Part shown: piece after piece, positions 1 to 13,300 of the stretch
Layout: the number at the start of each line of letters is the position of its first letter
Numbering within the stretch: the first letter of the stretch is position 1
DNA from: Porphyrobacter sp.
GTDB lineage: Bacteria > Pseudomonadota > Alphaproteobacteria > Sphingomonadales > Sphingomonadaceae
NCBI GenBank assembly: GCA_027533455.1
Contig: JAPZUC010000009.1
Coordinates: 1 to 64,000 of the forward strand
Direction: 5' to 3'
DNA: 64,000 bases
Made by a program: the position numbers and the translations under genes
The notes under the pieces: model-generated
The model's database searches: none
What the model was told of the DNA's origin: nothing
The model's input: the letters and a program-made list of their open reading frames with translations, nothing else

Positions 1-1
1 G

Positions 2-37
2 ATCGAGCAATACACGGACGAGATTGAAGCCAGCTAA
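2..37 (+). CDS. C-terminal end of an unidentified protein (partial)
   Basis: An open frame enters from the left edge and reads IEQYTDEIEAS before a TAA. The acidic tail fits a normal protein C-terminus, but only eleven residues are visible, so no function can be given. A 7-bp hairpin (GTCCCTA/TAGGGAC) lies just downstream at 48-65 without a T run, so it is a weak terminator candidate at best. The rest of the stretch to 234 shows no gene I can support. Confidence 0.35.
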   Translation: MEQYTDEIEAS

Positions 38-234
38 CTTCCTGCTTGTCCCTACCCATAGGGACTGTCGTCAGTCATCGGCTGACGCCCTTTATCATCG
101 GTGTGGATTGCGGACATGAGATCGCGGTAGCTTAGTGCTCCGAGACAACTCGTTCGCTTTCCCGCCGCTGACAAAAAACATACTCTCACTCCGAGAGCCA
201 ATTTCTTCCAGCCTCTGGCGTTGCTGCTGTCGGG

Positions 235-990
235 TTAGGCCCCCACCAACAGTCTCACGCCCACCACCGCGACCAGCAGCGCAGTCAGCCACCGGATCCA
301 TTGCGGCGGCAACAGACGTGCTGCCAGCAGACTCCCCACCTGCCCGCCGATCACCACCGCGATAAGCAGCGGAAGCGAGGCGCCCAATGCCGCACCCAGT
401 AGGCCCGGGCCGTTTTTCACCATCTGCCCGGCAAGGCCGAACAGCGAGTTGACGAGGATGAAAAGGCTCGCCGTCGAGGCGATCCCTCTCGCCTCGTGCC
501 AGCGCGCAAGATGAAGCAGGGGCGCAAGGAATATGCCTCCGCCGATCCCCACCAGGCCTGCAAAAAAGCCCAGCGGCGCGGCAGCCAAAGGCATGAAGCG
601 GGCGGCGCGGCTCGGCGTGCCAATCGTATCTTCGCGCAACGGGGCAAGCATCGTCAGCGCGGTCAGCACCAAGCTGCCGCCAAGCAGCGCGAGGAATGTC
701 GCCTCCTTGATCGGGGTCAGTCCGCCGAGGAAACTAGCGGGCGCGCCCAGAGCCACGATCAGCAGCGCCTTCTTCCACGGGGTCAGCCCCGCGCGGGCGA
801 AGCGGATGCTCGATCCGCTCACGACCACGATGTTGCAGGCGAGGCTGACCAGCGGGAGCAGACGGTAATCCAGACCCGACAGCGCCAGCAGCGCCGAATA
901 GGTCGATCCGCCCCCGAAACCGACGCTGGCATAAAGCAGCGCGGTCACCAGAAAGGCGAGCGCCAGAACCACCGGAACTGCGCCGATCAT
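235..990 (-). CDS. TauE/SafE family membrane permease
   Basis: A 251-residue, strongly hydrophobic protein, probably with about eight membrane helices, belonging to the TauE/SafE (sulfite exporter-like, formerly DUF81) family. Near the N-terminus it has the family's glycine-rich segment (YASVGFGGGSTY), and a second, repeat-related one (GFFAGLVGIGGGIFLAP) lies near the middle; this internal duplication is typical. The family moves small anions or organic acids such as sulfite or sulfoacetate across the inner membrane, but substrate cannot be read from sequence. I start at the ATG (990) rather than the preceding GTG (993) because a G-rich Shine-Dalgarno sits seven bases upstream of it. It follows secA in the same direction, with no functional link evident. 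Confidence 0.85.
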   Translation of the reverse strand: MIGAVPVVLALAFLVTALLYASVGFGGGSTYSALLALSGLDYRLLPLVSLACNIVVVSGSSIRFARAGLTPWKKALLIVALGAPASFLGGLTPIKEATFLALLGGSLVLTALTMLAPLREDTIGTPSRAARFMPLAAAPLGFFAGLVGIGGGIFLAPLLHLARWHEARGIASTASLFILVNSLFGLAGQMVKNGPGLLGAALGASLPLLIAVVIGGQVGSLLAARLLPPQWIRWLTALLVAVVGVRLLVGA

Positions 991-1019
991 CACTTTGCCC
1001 CCATCCCCTCGTCAGTGTC

Positions 1020-3782
<2,763 letters not shown>

Positions 3783-3904
3783 GGGCAAGCCTTTGATTCG
3801 GAACGTCGCCCAGCCTGAGCGGGCGTCACGCGGATGATGGGGAAAACGCGCGCAGACCTTGAGCCGCAGCGCGCAAATAGGCCGGGGTTATGCGAAGCGC
3901 ACGC

Positions 3905-4180
3905 CTATTCGTAGGCGCGTTCGATCCCCATCAGCACCGGCAGGCGCAGACTGGCGGGTGCGGCAGGCGGCAAACAATCCGGCTCGGCCGCGCGGGTCGC
4001 GCTGATCGTCGCCGGGGCAGGCTGGGCTGCGACATGTTCCGCCCCCGCCCGCTCGTCACCGCTCGCCGCCGCAATGCTCGACGAGCACGCCAGCGCTTCT
4101 GCCAGAGACGCCTGCGCCGTGCCGCCAAGGGCGACAAGGCTGGTAAGCAGGGCCAGAAGGGCTAGAAAACGCCGGGTCAT
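3905..4180 (-). CDS. Small secreted protein of unknown function
   Basis: A 91-residue protein that I do not recognise. It begins MTRRFLALLALLTSLVALGG with a likely signal-peptidase site after AQA (about residue 24), so a periplasmic location is inferred. The mature part is Ala/Pro-rich with two cysteines, which could form a disulfide, and it ends LPVLMGIERAYE. It lies between secA and the divergent argJ with its own start and a weak GAAGG ribosome site. Codon positions fit a coding region, but such a short Ala-rich frame is less secure than its neighbours. Confidence 0.5.
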   Translation of the reverse strand: MTRRFLALLALLTSLVALGGTAQASLAEALACSSSIAAASGDERAGAEHVAAQPAPATISATRAAEPDCLPPAAPASLRLPVLMGIERAYE

Positions 4181-4312
4181 GATGCCTTCAGATAGTGCCT
4201 AAGCGGCAATTCGTCCACCACCATAGCGCGATAAGCTGTGCGAGAGCTTAATCAGAGCGCGTGAACACCTGCGATTGCAGCAGGCGGCATTGGCCATTAC
4301 GGGCGTGGAGCC

Positions 4313-5539
4313 ATGCAGATCGACCCTTCGCCCCTCGCCCGCCCCTTCCCCGATATGCCTGCGATTGCGGGCGCGACACTGCGCGTGGCGCGGGCGCGCT
4401 ACAAGACGTGGGACCGCTGCGATCTAACCTTTGCCGAACTGGCCGAGGGCACCAGCGTCGCGGGTGTCTTCACCAAAAGCGCCTGCGCCTCCTCCGAAGT
4501 CGAACTCGGGCGAGAGGCGGTGAAGCTGGGCCACGCGCGGGCGCTGATCGTCAATGCGGGCAATTCCAACGCCTTCACGGGCTGGCGCGGGCGCGCGGCG
4601 GTCGAGGCGATCCGGGCGCAGGTCAGCGGGGCGCTCGCCTGCTCGCTCGACGAGGTGTTCGTCTCCTCGACCGGGGTGATCGGCGTGCCGCTCCCCGTTG
4701 ACAAGGCGCAGGCCGGGATCGCTGCCGCAATGACCGCAGAACCCTGCGGATGGCAGGACGCGGCGAATGCCATCGGCACCACCGACACTTTTGCGAAGGG
4801 CGCGGGCGCGAGTGCGATGGTTGGACCCTATCGGGTGGAACTGGCGGGGATCATCAAGGGTTCCGGCATGATCGCGCCCGACATGGCGACGATGCTCGGC
4901 TATATCTTCACCGACGCCAACGTTGCCCCGGCCTTCCTTCAGGAAGCGCTGGAGCGCGCCAATGCCGCAACCTTCAGCTGCATTACTGTCGATGGAGACA
5001 CCTCGACCAGCGATACGGTCATGGTTTTCGCCACCGGTAAAGCGGGCAACACGCGGATAGAGAGCTGGGACAGCCCGGGCGCAGACGCCTTTGCCGCGGC
5101 GCTTGCTGACGTGTGCCGCAATCTTGCGCAGTTGGTTGTGCGTGACGGCGAGGGGGCCCGGAAATTCATCACCATCCGCGTGAGCGGTGCGGCAAGCGAC
5201 GCCAGCGCACGCATCATCGGCCTCAGCATTGCCAATTCGCCGTTGGTGAAAACGGCTATCGCGGGCGAGGACGCCAACTGGGGCCGCGTCGTCATGGCGG
5301 TCGGCAAGGCGGGCGAACCAGCGGACCGCGACAAGCTCTCGATCGCTTTCGGCGGCGTATGGGCCGCCCGCAACGGCGCTCCGGTCGAGGAGTATGACGA
5401 GGCACCCGTTGCAGCGCACTTGAAGAGCGAGGAAATCGACATCGCGGTCGACCTCGGCCTCGGCGCTGGCCATGCGACGGTTTGGACCTGCGACCTGACC
5501 CATGGCTACATCGCAATCAACGCGGACTACCGGTCATGA
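4313..5539 (+). CDS. argJ: Bifunctional ornithine acetyltransferase / N-acetylglutamate synthase
   Basis: ArgJ recycles the acetyl group from N-acetylornithine to glutamate and, in the bifunctional form, also acetylates glutamate from acetyl-CoA, in arginine synthesis. The 408-residue protein contains the self-cleavage site (GMIAPDMATML); the precursor is cut before the threonine, which becomes the nucleophile of the beta subunit. Other family segments are GNSNAFTG and VFVSSTGVIG near the N-terminus and the C-terminal IAINADYRS. GGAG lies just upstream of the ATG. The stop overlaps the start of the next gene (ATGA), indicating translational coupling to the phosphatase. Confidence 0.96.
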   Translation: MQIDPSPLARPFPDMPAIAGATLRVARARYKTWDRCDLTFAELAEGTSVAGVFTKSACASSEVELGREAVKLGHARALIVNAGNSNAFTGWRGRAAVEAIRAQVSGALACSLDEVFVSSTGVIGVPLPVDKAQAGIAAAMTAEPCGWQDAANAIGTTDTFAKGAGASAMVGPYRVELAGIIKGSGMIAPDMATMLGYIFTDANVAPAFLQEALERANAATFSCITVDGDTSTSDTVMVFATGKAGNTRIESWDSPGADAFAAALADVCRNLAQLVVRDGEGARKFITIRVSGAASDASARIIGLSIANSPLVKTAIAGEDANWGRVVMAVGKAGEPADRDKLSIAFGGVWAARNGAPVEEYDEAPVAAHLKSEEIDIAVDLGLGAGHATVWTCDLTHGYIAINADYRS

Positions 5540-6330
5540 GCGCGCTCGATGATGAAATCCTCGACCTAATGCGCTTTGCCGCGCAGCGTTCCATGTTGCC
5601 ACGCTTCCGCAACCTGGCTGCGGGCGAAGTCGAGATGAAAGGCGCCGACGATCCCGTCACAATCGTCGACCGCGAAGTCGAGTCCTTCCTCACCGAAGCG
5701 CTGACGAAGCTTGCACCGGGCGTTGCAGTGGTTGGGGAGGAAGCGGTCCATGCCGACAAGGGTGTGCTGGATTACCTCAAAGGCCAGTGCTGGATCATCG
5801 ATCCTCTGGATGGCACCGCGAACTTTGCTGAAGGCAAGGAGCCGTTCGGGATCATCATCGCCCTCGCCGACGCAGGCGAGGCGGTCGCTGGCTGGATCTA
5901 CGACCCCAACAAGGACCGTTTCTGCCATGCACGGCGCGGCGAAGGCGCTTTCGTCAATGGCGAGCGGATCACGGCGCGCAAAACCGGGCAGGCGGTGCCG
6001 GTGACAGCGGTGAGCCGGATTTTCCTCACACCCGAACAGTCGGCAATGGTCGATGCCAAGCTGGCGCCGCATTACACGCTGGTCGACATTCCGCGCTGCG
6101 CTGCCGAGCAATATCCGCGTCTGGCGCTGGGCGAAAACGATGTGTCGAGCTTCAAGCGCACGCTCGCCTGGGATCATGCAGCGGGCGTTTTGTGGCTCAA
6201 CGAGGCGGGCGGCAAGGCTGCGCGGCTCGACGGGAGCGAATACCGCGTCGACCAACATGACGCGCCCGGCCTGGTGGGCGCGTCAAGCTCGGCAATCTGG
6301 GACGAATTCGTCGGCCGGGTGCTGGGGTAG
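5536..6330 (+). CDS. hisN: Inositol monophosphatase family protein, histidinol-phosphatase candidate
   Basis: A 264-residue Mg-dependent phosphatase of the inositol monophosphatase fold. The metal-binding signature WIIDPLDGTANFAEG is clear, preceded by the GEEAVHAD acidic motif and followed near the C-terminus by AWDHAAGVLWLNEAGG, which supplies the last catalytic Asp. In alphaproteobacteria this subfamily often supplies histidinol-phosphate phosphatase (HisN), and coupling to argJ (ATGA overlap) suits an amino-acid biosynthetic role, but a role on inositol phosphate or PAP cannot be excluded. The frame extends upstream inside argJ; the overlap start at 5536 is preferred. Confidence 0.85.
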   Translation: MSALDDEILDLMRFAAQRSMLPRFRNLAAGEVEMKGADDPVTIVDREVESFLTEALTKLAPGVAVVGEEAVHADKGVLDYLKGQCWIIDPLDGTANFAEGKEPFGIIIALADAGEAVAGWIYDPNKDRFCHARRGEGAFVNGERITARKTGQAVPVTAVSRIFLTPEQSAMVDAKLAPHYTLVDIPRCAAEQYPRLALGENDVSSFKRTLAWDHAAGVLWLNEAGGKAARLDGSEYRVDQHDAPGLVGASSSAIWDEFVGRVLG

Positions 6331-6335
6331 CAATT

Positions 6336-6360
6336 CCCCCTCCCCCTTGAGAGGAGGGGG
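6336..6360. terminator. Hairpin between convergent hisN and trxA
   Basis: CCCCCTCC (6336-6343) pairs perfectly with GGAGGGGG (6353-6360) around a nine-base loop. It lies exactly between the two converging stop codons, so it could end transcripts from both sides, but there is no T run on either strand. Similar C-rich/G-rich palindromes also occur as dispersed intergenic repeats in related genomes, an alternative reading. Confidence 0.4.
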
Positions 6361-6367
6361 ATGTTGG

Positions 6368-6688
6368 TCAAAGCTCACTTTCGAGCCATGCCTTCAATTG
6401 GCTCTTGGGCGCCGCGCCAAGCTTGCGGGCCACCACTTCGCCGTTCTTGAACAGCAGCATCAGCGGGATCGACTGCACCCCCATCTGAGCGGCGATGTCG
6501 GTGTTCTCCATGATGTCGATCTTGGCGATCTTCACCTGTCCGGCAAGCTCATCGCTGATCTCTTCCAGGGCGGGCGCGATCATCTTGCAGGGGCCGCACC
6601 AATCAGCCCAGAAATCCACCAGCACGGGGGTGTCGCTGCCCAGAACGTCGGCCTCGAAGCTTGCATCGGTCACATTGACTGTCGCCAT
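6368..6688 (-). CDS. trxA: Thioredoxin
   Basis: A 106-residue cytoplasmic thioredoxin that reduces protein disulfides using electrons from thioredoxin reductase. The redox site WCGPCK is present within [17 protein letters not shown], and the cis-proline loop reads QSIPLMLLF, both canonical. The start at 6688 is fixed by AGGAGA upstream and by family length; the longer frame to 6739 adds a basic non-homologous tail. It closes the divL-addA operon, 69 bases downstream of addA, and may also have its own promoter in that gap. Confidence 0.97.
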   Translation of the reverse strand: MATVNVTDASFEADVLGSDTPVLVDFWADWCGPCKMIAPALEEISDELAGQVKIAKIDIMENTDIAAQMGVQSIPLMLLFKNGEVVARKLGAAPKSQLKAWLESEL

Positions 6689-6757
6689 ATCTTGTCTCCT
6701 TTGTCGGCGACCATAGGTGCGCCGGTGATTGCATTGCAATCTAGTGGCCTTCGCTAT

Positions 6758-9700
6758 TCACTCAATATCCGGGAGCAACAAGGATTGCTGCGGGGCCTGC
6801 AACGCGTTCTTGTGCAACGCGAGGGTTTTGGGCGCGAGTTCGTAGAGCACCGGCGCATGGGTGTAGAGCACGCCCGCGCGCACTTCGCGCCCCGGGTAGA
6901 TCGCCTCGAGCGCCGCGACATAGGCGGCCATCTGGCGCAGCGTGGCGACGGGAATGTCGGTGCTGCTTGCAGGCGGACGGCGCGTCGTCTTGAAGTCGAC
7001 CACAGTGATCCGGCTATCATCGATCAACAGGCGATCGGCGGTGCCGGCGACCACAACCCCGTCCACCGTGGCGGCCAGTGGAACTTCCGCCAGCGCTTGG
7101 CTCGAGAAAATCGCGGCAAATTCGGGATGGTCGAGCACGGCCAACGCCGCGCCCAGCATTTCCTCGCGCAGATCCTCCAGCAGATCACCCGCCTGCCGCG
7201 CGAGCCAGCGGCGCGCAGCCTCGATCCGTTCTCCGGCAGGCAAATCGGGAAGGCGCTCGAGCAACGCGTGGATAAGGCTGCCCCGTCGTGCGGCATGGCG
7301 TGCAGCCTCGGGCGGGAGCGGCGGCTCGCCCCCCTTGTCCTCACCCGCCGATGACGGTGCGAGCGGGCGTGGCGGGCGCGGCTCCGGGCCGATCGGCGTG
7401 GTCACCCAGCGCGGCAGGTAGAATTCGGGCTCGGGCACACCTTGCGCGTTATCCTCCGGTTCCAGCGTCTCGGCGCGCTCACCCCATTCCTGCCGCGAGA
7501 GCCACACGGGATCGTGGATCGGCGCGTCCTCGAAAAGCGGGGCGAGGCGCGCATACCAGCTGTCTTCGTGCGGCACGCCCTTTTTCGCCTCGTTCTTGTT
7601 GAGCGAGCCGCCGATGAACAGCGCCTCTTCAGCGCGGGTCATCGCCACGTAAAGCAGCCGCCAGTGCTCCTGGAGAACTGCGCGCTTTTTCGCATCCTCG
7701 GCCTCGGCAATGCGTCCCCGCTTCTCGTCCTTGCCGAGCGGGGGGAGCGGCACCATGCGCCTGCGATCGGACTTCAGCTCGAGCGGATCGTCCTCTAGGG
7801 CCAGATCGCCAGCATCCCCTGGCGCGCCCGTGGCATCGGCAAGGATCACGATCGGAGCCTGCAAGCCCTTGGAGCCGTGCACCGTCATCACCCGCACCTG
7901 CCCGCTCGCGGAATCGGAATCGCGCTTGAGATCGCCTGTACCGGCATCGAACCAGGTGATGAAACCCGCAAGGCTGGGCCAGTGTTCCGCTTCGTAGGCG
8001 AAAGCGGCGTTGATGAGTTCGTCGAGCGGATCGTTGGCCTCCGCCCCGAGCCGCGCGACCAGCTTGGCGCGGCCTTCCCAAGGGCCGGTAAGCAGCCACG
8101 AAATGAGTGCCTGCGGTGTGTGGTAATCGGCGCGGCGCAAGAGCTCGCGCAGGGTGTCAGCCGTTGCAGCCACTTCAGGCGGCGCGCCGCTGCGCCTGAG
8201 GTGATCCCACAGCCGCACCTTTTCAGGGCGCGGGACGTGGGCAAGAAGATCGTCCTGGGTCCAGCCAACGAGTGGCGAGGCCAGCAGGTTGGCAAGGCTG
8301 AGATCATCTTGCGGTTGCGCGGCAAACCGCAGCGCGGCCAGCACATCCTTCACCGCCAGTGGCGCGCCCAGTCGCAGCCGATCGACCCCCGCAACCGGCA
8401 CGCCGCGCGCATAAAGCTTGGCAACGATCTGCGCGGCGAGCTCCTTGCGCTGGCGCACCAGCACCATGATGTCGCCGGCTTTGGCATGGCGGCGCGTTCC
8501 CTTGGCGAGCACGAAAGGCTCTGTCCCGCCAACCCAGCGCTGCACCTGATCTGCGATCTTTTCGGCAAGCAGCGTGTCATGGCGGGGGAGCCAGTTCTGC
8601 TCGCCATCATCGCCATCATCGTCTTCGCCCTCGCCTGCACCCTCGTCGCCAGCTTGCTCGGGGGCGACCGGCGGCCACAGCGTGACAAGCCCCGGGCGTT
8701 CGGTGCCGACGTGTTCAGCCGGTTCCTTGTCGAGCCCGAATTCGGCGAACCCGAGCAGCCCGATCACCTTGTTGACGAAGCCGAGTACGATATGCGCGGT
8801 GCGGAACGACCGGCCGAGATCCAGATCCTGCCAGCCGGGCTCGCGACGGTTGGTGCGACTTGCGCGGATGCCATGGCGCGCGGCTTCGATCCGCGCATGG
8901 ACTCGCATCTTGGCCTTGGCGAAGTTCTCGGGACTGGTGCCCTGGAAGCCGAAGATTGCCTGCTTGTAATCGCCGACGGTGAAGATCGTGCGCAACTTGT
9001 CGCCACGCGCGCCCTCGCCAGCGAAGAAATCATCGATCAGCGCTTCGACGATGTCCCACTGGCTCTGGTTGGTATCCTGCGCCTCGTCGATCAGGATGTG
9101 ATCGAAATGGCGGTCAAGCTTGTAGCGGATCCAGTCGGCGGCTTCGGATCGCTCGAGCAGCAAAGCGGCCTTGCGGATCAGATCTGGGAAATCCAGCAGG
9201 CCTTCGCGGGCCTTTCGCGCCTCCCACTTTAGCGCGAAGGCCCGGCCGATCTCCAGTGCCGAGGTGACGATCTCGGCACAGGCGAGGAGGGACCGGCGTT
9301 CCTCGTACTTACCCAGTTGTTCGCCGACGATTTGCTGGTGTGCCACGAAGTCCGGATCGTGCTTGTCAGCGTGCCGAAGATTGCCATTAGGGAGCAACTG
9401 AGCATTCAGTACCCCGCCAATCAAACAATCCAGAGAATCTTGCCGGGCGTAACGATCAAGTTTTATCCATCGTTCTATACCTGCAACTGCTTTGTCGCCC
9501 GATGGCTTTCCCCATTGGCGCAGTGCCTCAAGAATGGCGATGAGTGTATCGTCAGGAAACAGATCCGGGTCGAGCGGCTCACAGGCCCACACCTCACCCG
9601 CGTCCGCCGGCATCCCCAGCGTCTGCCTCACCTGCGCACCCATCGGCGATTGCCAGCTACCGGGCCCTTCCCACATCTCGTGCGCATCGGCCGCGCGCAT

Positions 9701-10300
9701 CAGCCACTTGTGCAACGCTGCAGGGTCTTTGCGGGTGGTGAACTGCGTCAGCCCGTCCAGCACCTGCACATTACTGGTGCGCTCTGCTTCCTCGAACAAG
9801 TCGGTCAGCACCTCGCGCGCGAGCAATTCGCGGCTGCGATCATCCATCACCCGCGTGCCCGGCGCAAGGTTTGCTTCCTCGGGGAAGTTGCCGATCAGGA
9901 ACTGCGCGAAGGCGTGGATCGTGTCGATCCTGAGACCACCGCCCGGGCAATCGAGGACGCTGGCGAAGAGGCTGCGCGCGCGGTCGCGGGTCGCAATGTC
10001 GTTGGGTGCGCCAAGATATCCGAGTTCCTCGAACAGCTTCGTGTCAGACAATCGCACCCAGCGCGCCAGAACCGCATTGATCCGGTTCGCCATCTCCGCC
10101 GCCCCGGCTTTGGTGAAAGTGAGGCACAGGATCTGCGACGGGCTGACATCCTCGCGCAGCAGCAGGCGCAGCACGCGGGCCGACAGAACCTGCGTCTTGC
10201 CCGTCCCCGCCGAAGCGGAGAGCCAGACGTTGTCCTCGGGGTCCGCCGCGAGCAGCTGGTTGTCCTGCAAGGGGAAGACGAGGCCACCGCCGCCGCTCAT
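6758..10300 (-). CDS. addA: Double-strand-break repair helicase-nuclease AddA
   Basis: AddA is the UvrD-like helicase/nuclease subunit of AddAB, the functional substitute for RecBCD, which resects double-strand ends for RecA. The 1180-residue protein has Walker A SASAGTGKTQVLS near the N-terminus, the Walker B region LIDEAQDTNQSQWDI, helicase motifs FTVGDYKQAIFGFQG and VMTVHGSKGLQAPIVIL, and a C-terminal RecB-type nuclease motif around GTADRLL...VVDFKTTRR. Its ATG overlaps the addB stop (ATGA), so the subunits should be made in a coupled fashion. Confidence 0.95.
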   Translation of the reverse strand: MSGGGGLVFPLQDNQLLAADPEDNVWLSASAGTGKTQVLSARVLRLLLREDVSPSQILCLTFTKAGAAEMANRINAVLARWVRLSDTKLFEELGYLGAPNDIATRDRARSLFASVLDCPGGGLRIDTIHAFAQFLIGNFPEEANLAPGTRVMDDRSRELLAREVLTDLFEEAERTSNVQVLDGLTQFTTRKDPAALHKWLMRAADAHEMWEGPGSWQSPMGAQVRQTLGMPADAGEVWACEPLDPDLFPDDTLIAILEALRQWGKPSGDKAVAGIERWIKLDRYARQDSLDCLIGGVLNAQLLPNGNLRHADKHDPDFVAHQQIVGEQLGKYEERRSLLACAEIVTSALEIGRAFALKWEARKAREGLLDFPDLIRKAALLLERSEAADWIRYKLDRHFDHILIDEAQDTNQSQWDIVEALIDDFFAGEGARGDKLRTIFTVGDYKQAIFGFQGTSPENFAKAKMRVHARIEAARHGIRASRTNRREPGWQDLDLGRSFRTAHIVLGFVNKVIGLLGFAEFGLDKEPAEHVGTERPGLVTLWPPVAPEQAGDEGAGEGEDDDGDDGEQNWLPRHDTLLAEKIADQVQRWVGGTEPFVLAKGTRRHAKAGDIMVLVRQRKELAAQIVAKLYARGVPVAGVDRLRLGAPLAVKDVLAALRFAAQPQDDLSLANLLASPLVGWTQDDLLAHVPRPEKVRLWDHLRRSGAPPEVAATADTLRELLRRADYHTPQALISWLLTGPWEGRAKLVARLGAEANDPLDELINAAFAYEAEHWPSLAGFITWFDAGTGDLKRDSDSASGQVRVMTVHGSKGLQAPIVILADATGAPGDAGDLALEDDPLELKSDRRRMVPLPPLGKDEKRGRIAEAEDAKKRAVLQEHWRLLYVAMTRAEEALFIGGSLNKNEAKKGVPHEDSWYARLAPLFEDAPIHDPVWLSRQEWGERAETLEPEDNAQGVPEPEFYLPRWVTTPIGPEPRPPRPLAPSSAGEDKGGEPPLPPEAARHAARRGSLIHALLERLPDLPAGERIEAARRWLARQAGDLLEDLREEMLGAALAVLDHPEFAAIFSSQALAEVPLAATVDGVVVAGTADRLLIDDSRITVVDFKTTRRPPASSTDIPVATLRQMAAYVAALEAIYPGREVRAGVLYTHAPVLYELAPKTLALHKNALQAPQQSLLLPDIE

Positions 10301-13300
10301 GCCGCGCTTTCCTTGTCATTCATGCGCACCAGCCACTCTTCGAGCCGCATAAGCTGGTCGTATTCGGTGTAGCCTTTGTAATCGGGGTTCTCGCGGGCGA
10401 GGAAAGGTTTGCGCCCCTTGATATACTCGCGGATCGCAAAGCGCAGCTTGTCTCGGTGATGCGGCAGGAATTCCTCGGGCGTTAGGCCGGTCTTGGCCTT
10501 GCCCACCTTCATCGGCTTTTCGCGCTTGCCAAAGCTGCCATCATCCTTCTTGAACGACCAGTATTCGAAATCACTTGCCGCGCCCTTGACCACCTTGCCG
10601 CTGTCTTTGTCGGCAAAGCGCCCAAGCTCGGCAATCAGGCCCAGCAAGCCGAGTTGCAGCGCGAAGCCGGCCTTCACCTCGTCCTTGGTGGGCACGCGGC
10701 CTGTCTTGTAATCGACGATCCCGAGCGTGCCATCGGCGAGCCGGTCGATCCGGTCGGCACGGCCCTGTACCTTGACGCCGTCCACCTCCATCTCGCCCGA
10801 AATTTCGGTCGCGAGCACGGTTCGCCCCTCGTCCTGGGCGGCGGCGATCCATTGCTCAAATCGTTCGAGCGCTGCGATCAGGCGCGGCTGCCACAGCGCG
10901 CGGAACAGCGGGTGGACGCGCTCCCGCTCGAAGTGCGCCGCTGCAAAAGGCGCAATCGCAAGGCTCGGCTGGTCCGCTTTGGCCTTGTGCCACTTGTCGA
11001 GAATATCGTGCACCAATGTGCCGCGCAGCGCGGGATCGCTGAATGGATCGGCAGCGAGCGGCTGCAACTGCCGCAGCCCGAGGATCGCCTGGGCGTAGAA
11101 CTGGTAGGGATCGCCCAACAACCGGTCGAGCGCGGTGACCTTGATCGGGACATCGCGCAAGGCAGGGGCCGGATCAGGTGCGGGGCGCGGATATTCGGGT
11201 GCGGGCGGGCGCATGCGGTCGACATGCGGCAGGATCGCGGGGATCGTGCGCTCCCGGTGCTCCCGGTCGAGATCATCGCCCAGCAGCGCCTCCACCCGCA
11301 AAAGGAAGCGCGAGGGCAGAGTCGGCCCTTCGGCATCGCGCAAACTGCGCGAAAGGACCACCTGCGGGGCGCCCATCGCGCCCGCGAGGTCGTGCGCTGC
11401 CAGACCGATGCGAAACTCGGCCCCGGGGATGCCCAAAGCGCGCAGGATCGCGGGCGCAAGCAGCGCGTCCGTCACCGGTGGCTGGGGCCACGAGCCTTCG
11501 TTGAGGCCGGCGCAGATCACCAGATCGGCCCGCGCCATCCGCGCTTCGAGCAGGCCGTAAATGGCGACGCGCGGGTGTCCGCCATAGCCCGGTCGCACCG
11601 CCACAGCCTCCATCGCATCGCGCAGCGCGCCCGCGATATCGGCCGTCTCGATCATGGTGCCGAGCGCTTCGGCAGTTCCGCGCAGATCCTCGACCAATTC
11701 GCCGAGCGCACGGCCATCCTCGCGTTCCCAGATTGCGGTCCGCGCGAGCGCTTCGGCGACTTCGGCAACAATAGTCAGAGCATCGGCGAGCCGGATTTGG
11801 CTTGGCCAGCCAACGAGCGGCGCGACGAGTGCCCCGGCTTCTTCCCACCAGCTTTCGATCTTCGCCTTCGCTGCAGCTTTGCGAAGCGGCTCCATGCCGG
11901 GCGCAGGCGCAGGGCCGCGCAACTGACGGTCGAAGGCGCGCAGGCCCCTGAGCCATTCACCGCGCGCCTCCCCGTCCCATCCTCGCACCAGAGGATGGCC
12001 AAAAGCCGCGATCAGAGCCGACGGCTCGGGACCTTTGGCGACGATCTCGGCAAGCAGCCCGAACAGCCTTCCCGCCGGGGTCAGAGCCAGCGGACGCCCG
12101 GCGGAATCGTCAGCGATGATGTTCCAGCGTTCAAGATGCTGCGCCACCCGCCGCGCAAGACCCCGGTCGGCGGTGACGACGGCGATGCGTTTTTGCGGCT
12201 GCTCGAGCGTCTGGCGCACCAGCAAGGCGATCGCCTGCGCTTCTTCCTCAACCGATGCGCTGGCCATGAGCCGCACCCCGTCGAGACGCCGTTCTTTCGC
12301 CCCAAGCCCAATCCATGCACGGCTCGCTTGCGGGGGAAGGAACAGCGAGGAGATCGCCCGCGACCGCGCCGGATCGGCAGCGGCGATGCCGCGCCTGTGC
12401 CACGGCTGAACTTCAGAGCGGTTCACACCCATGCGATTGAGCAATAGCTTCAGGTGATACTGCGGATGACTGAGCGCGTCGCCCGATGCGAAGACAGGCC
12501 CATCTGGCTCGGTCGATGCGCCAGCTAGGCCCAGTTCTTCCCACGCGGGCTCATCCAGCCCGAGATCGAGATCGGGCAGCACCACCGCGCCCAGAGGCAA
12601 TTCGGCGACGACCCTGAGCAGGCGTGCAAGCGCAGGGGACGCGCTGGTCACTCCGACGGCAACAATGGCATGCGGCGGCGGATGGCCCTTCCAGCGGCGG
12701 GCGGCGCGGTCGAACAGCAAATTGCGCCGGGTTGCCGCATCAACCTCGCCGCGCTCTGCTAGCTTTGCTTGCCAGCGCACATTGACCCGCGCAAACAGCC
12801 GGATCGCGCGCTTCCAGTGTTCCGCGAGACCAGCGACGCCATCGAGCACCGCATCGCTCTCCCAAAGGTCCGAAACCTGTTTCTCTTCGACCAGCAACCG
12901 GTCCATCGTCCGCGCCATCTCGCGCGCGAGGCTGAGCCGCGCGCGGCCCGGGAGCGGCTCCATGCCCTCCCCGGCGCGCTCTTCGGCGATCAAGCGGTCA
13001 AGCGTCAGCCAGCGGCGGACGGGATCGCAGGCCGGGGGAATGTCGGACGCGCCTAGCGGGTCGAGCGCTGCGCCCAGCTTTTCGTCAAGATCGAGATCAC
13101 CCACCGCAATCATGCGCGGCATCAACAGCCCGCCCTCGCCCGTGTCGCCCGCATGGCGGATGAAAGCCTCCGAAAGCGTGCGCGCGGCGCGGCTCGAGGG
13201 CACCAGCAGGGTGAGGCTGGCAAGCCCGTAGCCTTCCTCGCGGTAACGCGGCACCAGTCCGGCTACGAGCGCATCGGCAAAGCCGCGATGTGCGGCGATC

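Noticed and set aside
48..87. Two short hairpins at the left edge
   Set aside because: Short stems without T runs; not enough to call a terminator or RNA gene.
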